Shown in pieces: positions 57,886-64,000 of a stretch of DNA of 64,000 nt. Source of the stretch: Ruminococcus sp. zg-924 (GTDB taxonomy: Bacteria > Bacillota > Clostridia > Oscillospirales > Acutalibacteraceae). Positions within the stretch are counted from its first letter, which is position 1. Each line of letters begins with the position of its first letter. The stretch covers positions 1 to 64,000 of the forward strand of contig NZ_WNJZ01000001.1 of the NCBI RefSeq assembly GCF_024433635.1, in the 5' to 3' direction. The translations under genes and the position numbers were made by a program. The notes under the pieces were generated by a model. That model had not been told where the DNA came from. It worked only from the letters and a program-made list of their open reading frames with translations, and made no database searches.

Positions 57886-59370
57886 ATGGGAAAACCAACA
57901 GGTTTTTTGGATTATATCAGAAGAGATAACGAGGGCACCGGTCCTCTTGAAAGAATAAAGAATTATAACGAATTTCACACACCGATGATGCTTGAGGAAA
58001 GACGTCAGCAGGCGGCAAGGTGTATGGATTGCGGCGTTCCGTTTTGCCAGAACGGTCAGCCGATTATGGGAATGGTTTCAGGGTGCCCGCTTAACAACCT
58101 TATCCCTGAATGGAATGACTTAATCTTTACGGGCGAGTTTGACGCCGCCGCACACAGACTGTTTTTGACAAACAATTTTCCTGAATTCACTTCAAGGGTT
58201 TGTCCTGCTTTGTGTGAGGCTGCGTGTACCTGTGGCTTGAACGGAAGTCCGGTAACCGTAAAGGAAAATGAGAATTTTATTGTTGAAAATGCATTTGCTA
58301 CGGGCAAAATAAAGCCGAATCCGCCGCAGCTGAGAACAGGCAAGAAGGTTGCCGTTATTGGTTCCGGTCCGTCCGGTATGGCGTGTGCTGTTCAGCTTAA
58401 CCAGAGAGGCCACAGTGTTACCATTTATGAAAAGGACGACAGAATCGGCGGACTTTTGATGTACGGTATTCCGAATATGAAGCTTGAAAAGCAAGTTATT
58501 GACAGACGAGTTGAGCTTATGAAGGCAGACGGTATAAGCTTTGTGACAAATGCTAATGTCGGAGAAGATATTGATGCCCGTTCATTGCTTGACGAATATG
58601 ATGCTGTTGTGCTTTGCTGCGGCGCAGGAAATCCAAGGGATATTAACGCACCGGGCAGAGATGCACAGGGAATTTACTTTGCCGTTGATTATTTAAAGGC
58701 TACAACAAAGAGCCTGCTCGACTCCAACTTTGAGGATGGAAATTATATTTCCGCAAAGGATAAGAGCGTTGTTATTATAGGCGGCGGTGACACAGGCAAT
58801 GACTGTGTTGGTACTGCAATACGTCAGGGATGCTCAGCGGTTGTTCAGCTTGAGATGATGCCGAAGCTGCCTGACAGCAGAGCAGAAAATAATCCGTGGC
58901 CTGAGTGGCCGAGGGTCTGCAAGACAGACTACGGTCAGCAGGAGGCAATTGCGGTGTTCGGCTCTGACCCACGCCGTTATCAGACTACCGTTAAGGAGTT
59001 TGTAAAGGACGAAGAGGGTAAGCTGAAGGGCGTTGTAACTGTGAACCTTGTGTTTGAATATGACGAGGAAGCAGGCAGAAACGTGATGAAGGAAGTTGAG
59101 GGCAGCGAGCAGTTCATTGAAGCGCAGCTTGTTTTGATTGCCGCAGGCTTCTTAGGTCCGAAGCAGTATATACCTGAGGCATTCGGAGTTGACACAAACA
59201 ACCGCAGTAATGTCGCAACACCGCAAGGCAAATTCAGCACAAGTGTTGAAAAGGTGTTTGCAGCAGGAGATATGCGAAGAGGTCAGTCGCTTGTAGTTTG
59301 GGCGATAAGAGAGGGCAGAGATGCTGCCGCAGAGGTTGACGAGTATCTTATGGGATACACCTGCCTGTGA
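57886..59370 (+). CDS. gltD: glutamate synthase (NADPH) small subunit
   Basis: This 494-aa subunit brings electrons from NADPH to GltB. The N-terminal Cys region 'CMDCGVPFCQNGQPIMGMVSGCPLNNLIPEWND' and the later 'CPALCEAACTCG' hold two 4Fe-4S clusters. The FAD fold 'VAVIGSGPSGMACAVQL' lies at about 155-170 and the NADPH fold 'VVIIGGGDTGNDCVGTA' at about 295-310. The final 'VFAAGDMRRGQSLVVWAIREGRDAA' is typical. 'aaggagg' precedes the ATG. A bidirectional terminator follows. Confidence 0.96.
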   Translation: MGKPTGFLDYIRRDNEGTGPLERIKNYNEFHTPMMLEERRQQAARCMDCGVPFCQNGQPIMGMVSGCPLNNLIPEWNDLIFTGEFDAAAHRLFLTNNFPEFTSRVCPALCEAACTCGLNGSPVTVKENENFIVENAFATGKIKPNPPQLRTGKKVAVIGSGPSGMACAVQLNQRGHSVTIYEKDDRIGGLLMYGIPNMKLEKQVIDRRVELMKADGISFVTNANVGEDIDARSLLDEYDAVVLCCGAGNPRDINAPGRDAQGIYFAVDYLKATTKSLLDSNFEDGNYISAKDKSVVIIGGGDTGNDCVGTAIRQGCSAVVQLEMMPKLPDSRAENNPWPEWPRVCKTDYGQQEAIAVFGSDPRRYQTTVKEFVKDEEGKLKGVVTVNLVFEYDEEAGRNVMKEVEGSEQFIEAQLVLIAAGFLGPKQYIPEAFGVDTNNRSNVATPQGKFSTSVEKVFAAGDMRRGQSLVVWAIREGRDAAAEVDEYLMGYTCL

Positions 59371-59395
59371 TTTAAAAAATAAATATATGCTTAAA

Positions 59396-59430
59396 AAAAT
59401 CGGCACAGGATTACACCTGTGCCAATTTTA
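59396..59430. terminator. terminator between gltD and the SPL-family gene
   Basis: ggcacagg (59402-59409) pairs with cctgtgcc (59416-59423). A T-rich tail is present on both strands (aattttatg on plus, gattttttt on minus). Confidence 0.8.
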
Positions 59431-59452
59431 TGTTATATTTAAAATTCAGATT

Positions 59453-60321
59453 TTAAAGCTCGTCAAATAAGCTCAGTTGACGGCAAGACTGCTTATCCTC
59501 AAAACGGTGCAGATATGCGAATATTTCGTTTATGTCTGTTTTGATACCGTTTTCACCGCATCGCCGATATAGCAAAGTCATAAGTTCTTGGTTTTTAGGA
59601 CTCGGTAAGTCATAGCTTTGAGCGTAGGTCTTGATGTATCTTTCCTTAAGCCCCGGAAAGCTTTTGTCAAGCGCCGCATAGAAATACTCACGGTTGCCCT
59701 CCCTGAGAGTGAGTTCCATATCAAAGCAGATTATCCCATAAACCTCGGACTTTACACAGCAGTCGATTATTCCGTTTATATTATCCTCAGTATCGTTGAT
59801 AAACGGCAGTATCGGAGTAAGCCAGACTACGGTTGGAATACCGTTGTCACGCAGGGTTTCAAGCATTTTTACACGCTCGGCAGTTGTACTGACGTTAGGT
59901 TCAATTATTCTGCAAAGATTTTCATCATAGGTTGTCAGTGTTGTTTGAACAACGCATTTTGTTTTACTGTTTATCCTGACAAGCAAGTCAAGATCTCTTA
60001 ATAAGCGAGTCGATTTTGTGTGAAGAACAGCACCGCAGCCGTATTTTTCAATCAGCTCAAGAGAACGCCTTGTGTGCCGGAGCTTATATTCAAGAGGAAT
60101 ATACTTGCTCCGGTTGAAATCATACACCTTTTTCGCTTGCGTTTAAGGGCGGTTTCAAGAAGCTCAAGCGCATTTGCTTTAACCTCTATGTCCTCAAAAG
60201 CATGGTTCATTTGGTAGCAGCGGCTGCGGGCGTCGCAATAAATGCATCCGTGCTGGCAGCCTCGGTATAAATTCATACCGTTATCGGGTGATAAAATGCC
60301 TTTGACGTTTTTGTAATGCAA
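59453..60321 (-). pseudogene. SPL-family radical SAM protein, frameshifted
   Basis: The N-terminal part starts at a TTG (60321, GGAGG ahead). It contains 'GMNLYRGCQHGCIYCDARSR', a CxxxCxxC radical SAM site. It runs in one frame to 'CMISTGA' near 60106. The rest ('KYIPLEYKLRHTRRSLELIEKYG' to the end at 59453) is in another frame. Relatives read TG(A/S)M(S/T)DPYxPLE at this point, so about 10 bases (a 3n+1 number) encoding M-S-D are missing. The family includes spore photoproduct lyase and Rv2578c-like proteins of unknown substrate. All other family motifs look intact, so the lesion is recent or an assembly error. Confidence 0.75.
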
Positions 60322-60438
60322 TGCATATCCTCCAAAAAATTTCGCAGCAATACACAGCCGGTAAATACTCTGCCATTGAGCCTTTGGTCAGAAACACCGG
60401 CAACTTTTGCTGCGGATTGTTGTTTTGATATTAAAAAG

Positions 60439-60837
60439 TTAAAGCTTTATAATGTTGCGCCAATCAAGATCTCCACGCTCAAGACCGTGAATCAAAACCT
60501 CTGCTGTTGCTATATTTGTTGCAACAGGAATGTTGTGCATATCGCAGAGTCTTAAAAGATTGATGTCGTTAGGTTCATTCGGCTTTGGGTGGAGCGGGTC
60601 ACGGAAGAAAAGGAGCATATCAATTTCGTCATATGCTATTCTGGCGGAAATCTGCTGGTCGCCGCCCTGTGAGCCGCCCAAAAAGCGTGTAATGCCTAGG
60701 CCGGTTGCCTCCGACACCATTTTGCCGGTTGTACCTGTTGCACAAAGGTTGTGTTTGCTTAAAATTCCGCAGTATGCTATACAAAACTGCACCATTAATT
60801 CTTTCTTTTCATCATGAGCAATCAACGCTATGTTCAT
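60439..60837 (-). CDS. mgsA: methylglyoxal synthase
   Basis: This 132-aa enzyme converts dihydroxyacetone phosphate to methylglyoxal and phosphate, a bypass that relieves sugar-phosphate stress. '[16 protein letters not shown]', '[10 protein letters not shown]', '[12 protein letters not shown]' with the catalytic Asp, and '[37 protein letters not shown]' are diagnostic. CGGAGGG precedes the ATG. It lies 66 bases downstream of minD on the same strand, a neighbourhood also seen in other Clostridia. Confidence 0.95.
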   Translation of the reverse strand: MNIALIAHDEKKELMVQFCIAYCGILSKHNLCATGTTGKMVSEATGLGITRFLGGSQGGDQQISARIAYDEIDMLLFFRDPLHPKPNEPNDINLLRLCDMHNIPVATNIATAEVLIHGLERGDLDWRNIIKL

Positions 60838-60903
60838 AGAAATCCCTCCGTTATATTGTTTTCACATTTATTTCAAATCCTATAATCTGCTGGTACTGTT
60901 TGA

Positions 60904-61641
60904 TTAACACACCGCCAAAGGAAGACTCTCGCCCTCTAAACGTCCTGCAATCCTATCAAATGCAGTCAGCGCCTTGCTGTCAGCTGTGCAAACTATCCCT
61001 TTTTGTATTGCCGCCACAACCTGTGCGCTTTCCGGAACAACACCTATAAGCTGAATTTGCGTTTCGTCAATTATTGCGTCTAAATCAGGATAGAAATTCA
61101 GCTTGAAAAAATTACGTTTCGACAGTCGATTTATTACAAGTCTTATGTTCTCTTTTTGAAGCTCCATCAGTCTTTTGCGTACATTTGCGCAGCCTCGGAC
61201 GCTTGTAGGTTCGGCGTTTGCAACAACTAAGCAAGCCTGAGCCGGATAAACGGCTGTTTCAAAACCCTTGCCGACTCCTGCCGGAGAATCAATAATGATA
61301 ATATCATACTGATTCTTTACGCTGTCGATAAACTGGCTGAGCACCTCGGGGCTTAATTCGTCCTCCGCCTTTTGCGGTGCCGGTACAAGAAAAAGACCCT
61401 CTGTGTGAGCGCACGGATAAATAATATGCTCCGTTTTGCAGTTTCCGCTTACAGCGTCGGCAATGTCGAACACAAGACTTTTGCTCACGCCGAGCATAAT
61501 ATCGAGTCCTCTCATTCCCGAATCGCAGTCAATCAGCAATACTCGCTTATTCCTATTGGCGAACGCTGCGCCAAGACTTGCGGCAACCGTTGATTTGCCG
61601 GTTCCGCCCTTGCCGGAAGTAACAACCAAAACCTTGCTCAT
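60904..61641 (-). CDS. minD: septum site-determining ATPase MinD-like, short C-terminus
   Basis: This 245-aa ParA/MinD ATPase has the deviant Walker A 'SGKGGTGKSTVAASLG' (about 9-24), 'VLLIDCDSGMRGLDIML', Walker B 'YDIIIIDSPAGVGKGFETAV' and 'VANAEPTSVRGCANVRKRL'. MinD oscillates or stays at poles to place the division septum. The usual C-terminal amphipathic membrane-targeting helix is missing: the protein ends 'GRLEGESLPLAVC', about 20 residues short of typical MinD. No minC or minE is adjacent. It may use another localisation route or be a MinD paralogue. mgsA follows. Confidence 0.85.
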   Translation of the reverse strand: MSKVLVVTSGKGGTGKSTVAASLGAAFANRNKRVLLIDCDSGMRGLDIMLGVSKSLVFDIADAVSGNCKTEHIIYPCAHTEGLFLVPAPQKAEDELSPEVLSQFIDSVKNQYDIIIIDSPAGVGKGFETAVYPAQACLVVANAEPTSVRGCANVRKRLMELQKENIRLVINRLSKRNFFKLNFYPDLDAIIDETQIQLIGVVPESAQVVAAIQKGIVCTADSKALTAFDRIAGRLEGESLPLAVC

Positions 61642-61711
61642 AGCAATCCTTTCATAAAACTGATGGAAATAATAACAATAAATTCAAATGCCGATATATT
61701 CATCACTGTTT

Positions 61712-61740
61712 ATTTTACCATATAATCTTTAGATAGTCAA
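61712..61740 (-). promoter_or_regulatory. sigma-A promoter of minD-mgsA
   Basis: On the minus strand TTGACT (61740-61735), 17 bp, TAAAAT (61717-61712). Confidence 0.75.
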
Positions 61741-61870
61741 AATTTTCGGATTGGATTTTTCAACAAATATTATCTAAAATTCATAGTAATAATAACCTAA
61801 AAATGAGCTTTTATCTATATCTTCACAGAACTAACTCGTGTTTTATGCTAATCATAGGCTTATATTAGCA

Positions 61871-62311
61871 TTATCTGCCTGTTGAGCCGAAACCACCCTC
61901 ACCTCTGTCGGTTTTGTCAAGCTCCTGCGCCTCGCAAAGCTGTGGAAGCGCAACCGGCATTATAACCATCTGTGCTATTCTCTCACTCGGCTCTATTGTG
62001 TAGGGCTTATTTCCTACGTTGCATAACCCAACAGAGATTTCCCCTCGGTAGTCACTGTCAACAACGCCGACTCCGTTTGAAAGGCAGATGCCGTGCTTAA
62101 CGCCAAGACCGCTTCTTGCAAATAAAAATGCTCCAAGCTGTGGGTTGGGCAGTGCTATTGCAATGCCTGTCGGCACTTTTACAAGGTCGCCAGGATTTAT
62201 CGTTATCGGCTCGTATATGCAGGCGCAAAGGTCGGCTCCTGCCGAACCTTCGGTTGCTCTTTGCGGTATAACTGCGTTTTCTCTTACCTTTTTTATCTTT
62301 ACTGTTTCCAT
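61871..62311 (-). CDS. dut: dUTP diphosphatase
   Basis: This 146-aa homotrimeric dUTPase removes dUTP and provides dUMP. All five motifs are present: 'GSAGADLCA', 'FARSGLGVKHG', 'NGVGVVDSDYRGEISVGLCN' (catalytic Asp), 'PSERIAQMVIMP' and the glycine-rich 'RGEGGFGSTGR'. The ATG lies one base after the stop of the U32 peptidase gene, whose 3' end holds the ribosome binding site (GAGGAG), so the two are coupled. Confidence 0.96.
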   Translation of the reverse strand: METVKIKKVRENAVIPQRATEGSAGADLCACIYEPITINPGDLVKVPTGIAIALPNPQLGAFLFARSGLGVKHGICLSNGVGVVDSDYRGEISVGLCNVGNKPYTIEPSERIAQMVIMPVALPQLCEAQELDKTDRGEGGFGSTGR

Positions 62312-62312
62312 T

Positions 62313-64000
62313 TTATATTACTCCTCTTTTATATAGTCCGTTTGTATAATCGCCGCTGAGATGACAGCTATTCCTGACAGCACTGTATAATTTTATTATT
62401 TCGTCCTTACCCTCAAGTGAAAAACGCAGGGTTATAAAGTCGAGATAATCTGCATTTTCAAAAATATGCTGTGCATAGGTAGGGACAGGGTTCAAAACCT
62501 CTGTACTGAAGCCGTCGCATTTTAGCGGCAGCCTGTTTCTTTTGCGGTCTATTATATATCTTTGCTTGTTGCAGCTTTTGCAGTCCTGGCCGCCGTTTTT
62601 GGCAGGACAAGCTCTTGTAACCATAAGGGGCAGTCTGCCGCAACTTACGGCTCCTCTTTTTATGTTGCCGCCGAGTGACTTCATCTGCTCTGCGGTAAGC
62701 TCCTGTGAAAGCTCAATATCGGCAATTCCGATTTGTTCAAGCTTATTAAGAGTTTGCGTGTTAAAGGCATTGAGCGCAAACGAGCCGTGTACTGTAAGTC
62801 CTGCGTTTTTCGCAGGCTCCACAGCACCGAGGTTTGACGCCAGTGTGTGATTCACGCCGAGCGACTTTATTTCGCTCAGACGCTTGATAACGGCTTTTTC
62901 TTTGCCGAATATCATTCGTGGAATTTCAACGCCTATATTAAACCCACGCTCAAGAAGCTGCTTTATATTCTTGTTGGGGGAAAAAAGCGGTACATAAATT
63001 AATTCACATCCCAAAAGCTCATTTGGTATGTCACAGCTTGTAAATCTGGCTCTGATTTTTTGTTTAGTATCCGTCTTGTACGGCTTTGTTTTGTCAAGAC
63101 GGAGTGGCTTAAACGGCTTATCAATGACTTTAGCATATTGCTCTGTAAGGCTGTTAAGGCAATCTCTGCGCATTGCGTTGATCGACGAGAGGGGAAAGGC
63201 AAGCCCGTCCTCAATTTCAAGCTTAATCTCATCAAGCGCAAACGGAGTCCCGCCTGTTTTTTTAAGCTGTGCCGCCGCCTTTTCTTCGCTGAGCGCAACC
63301 TTGAATGCGGCTTCCGGAATATCTCCCTGAGCTGACGCGTTATAGCTTCCGCTGTGCGCCTCAAGGACTGCGTTTTCACCATGCTTAAGAGTAAATTTAA
63401 AGGTTATGGGTAAATGCTGACGCTCGTCTTTGTAGAGTGCTTTAAGCTGTGTAAACAATTTGCTGTCTGCGGCTGTTACATTTTCCTTTGAGCGAACACC
63501 GAACATATTGCTGTCGATTTTGCCGAAGTAATAGCCGTCTGTAAAGCCGCTACGTGAAAAGACAGATTCAAGCCTGTTTTTCTTGCTTTCATCAAGTACG
63601 CCGTTAAGGGCGCTTATGCAGGCGTCAGTTGCCGCTGCAACGTATTCGGGACGTTTCATTCTGCCCTCAATTTTAGCCGAGGTCACGCCAATTTCCTCAA
63701 GCTCCTTTATATGCTCCAACAGCGATAAATCCTTAAGGCTGAGTGCGGAACCGTTACCCTTGCCGTTGTCGAGAGCAAACGGAAGTCTGCACGGCTGAGC
63801 ACAGCGGCCCCTGTTGCCGCTTCTGCCGCCGAGCAGTGCGCTGAATTCGCATTGCCCCGACACGCTCATACAAAGTGCACCGTGAACGAAAACCTCGGTT
63901 TCAATTGGGCAGGAAGCAACTATTTCAGCTATTTCATCTCTTGAAAGCTCACGGGCAAGTACTACCCTTTTAAAGCCGAGAGAATGTAAAAGCTTGGCTC
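62313..64000 (-). CDS. U32-family peptidase, C-terminal part (gene runs past the window edge)
   Basis: About 562 codons are visible, open to the right edge. The first visible residues 'VVLARELSRDEIAEIVASC', then 'VFVHGALCMSVSGQCEFSALLGGRSGNRGRCAQPCRLPF', are the U32 signature (RxxCxQPCRxxY-like). The long C-terminal half (from about residue 180) includes a DUF3656-like region and a final Cys-rich 'TRACPAKNGGQDCKSCN' stretch, which may bind an iron-sulphur cluster, as in the tRNA-modifying U32 proteins. Members act as collagenase-like peptidases or as RNA-modification (ho5U-type) enzymes, so 'peptidase' is only the family name. It is coupled to dut. Confidence 0.88.
   Translation of the reverse strand, partial: AKLLHSLGFKRVVLARELSRDEIAEIVASCPIETEVFVHGALCMSVSGQCEFSALLGGRSGNRGRCAQPCRLPFALDNGKGNGSALSLKDLSLLEHIKELEEIGVTSAKIEGRMKRPEYVAAATDACISALNGVLDESKKNRLESVFSRSGFTDGYYFGKIDSNMFGVRSKENVTAADSKLFTQLKALYKDERQHLPITFKFTLKHGENAVLEAHSGSYNASAQGDIPEAAFKVALSEEKAAAQLKKTGGTPFALDEIKLEIEDGLAFPLSSINAMRRDCLNSLTEQYAKVIDKPFKPLRLDKTKPYKTDTKQKIRARFTSCDIPNELLGCELIYVPLFSPNKNIKQLLERGFNIGVEIPRMIFGKEKAVIKRLSEIKSLGVNHTLASNLGAVEPAKNAGLTVHGSFALNAFNTQTLNKLEQIGIADIELSQELTAEQMKSLGGNIKRGAVSCGRLPLMVTRACPAKNGGQDCKSCNKQRYIIDRKRNRLPLKCDGFSTEVLNPVPTYAQHIFENADYLDFITLRFSLEGKDEIIKLYSAVRNSCHLSGDYTNGLYKRGVI

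Overview
The window looks like chromosome from a low- to mid-GC, spore-forming, strictly anaerobic Firmicute of the class Clostridia, most likely a gut Oscillospirales/Ruminococcaceae-type organism. This rests on gene content only: a six-gene Rnf complex, a T-box leader on thrS, a SigH-like sigma factor, SpoIID- and SpoVAE-type proteins, strong purine-rich ribosome binding sites with many TTG/GTG starts, near-consensus sigma-A promoters with 17-bp spacers, and a secreted BspA-repeat protein ending in a type I dockerin. I ran no database search and did not compute GC. Almost everything is core chromosome. The only mobile DNA seen is the 5' end of an IS3-family element at the left edge.

Layout. 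1-128: IS3-family end. 215-3200: DNA-deoxyinosine glycosylase, a membrane-anchored HTH regulator, tRNA-Arg(ACG), lgt and a DUF4190 protein. 3446-8170: nadB-nadC behind a promoter with a 12-bp direct repeat, a duplicated CmpB-type membrane protein, and bioY. 8205-14655: cell-wall and export block with an FHA-FtsW/RodA fusion, a class B PBP, and secA. 15003-20957: an orphan 91-aa protein, serC-serA (minus), a DUF1858-trmK-Nif3 cluster (minus), a zinc-ribbon protein and a SigH-like sigma factor. 21183-25742: comM/yifB, murA, a WalJ-like MBL hydrolase and rlmH. 25978-31495: a HAD phosphatase, a divergent SpoIID protein, an 8-TM protein with an acidic tail, and T-box-thrS. 31593-37465: orphan spoVAE, then rnfCDGEAB and rpsT. 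37721-44274: a coiled-coil/acidic protein, a CpXC protein, and a Gld-type ABC exporter operon. 44557-50559: an EF-G paralogue, a flavodoxin, a DHHW-family protein, and mgtE behind a structured leader. 50900-53010: a small XRE regulator with a palindromic operator, then the dockerin protein. 53310-59370: gltB-gltD. 59453-64000 (minus strand): a U32 peptidase cut by the window edge, dut, minD-mgsA, and a frameshifted SPL-family radical SAM gene.

Together the genes describe anaerobic energy and nitrogen metabolism (Rnf coupling ferredoxin to NAD, NAD synthesis, GOGAT, serine synthesis), cell-envelope growth (FtsW/PBP, MurA, Lgt, SecA), and sporulation remnants or paralogues.

The feature most likely to be under-described is the roughly 240-nt mgtE leader. 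It has its own promoter, a compact folded region, and mutually exclusive terminator and P1-like helices. Other points worth a second look are the EF-G paralogue with altered catalytic and G4 residues, the HTH protein with a duplicated membrane module, the RnfE cysteine tail, the MinD lacking its membrane-targeting helix, and two strong palindromic operators.
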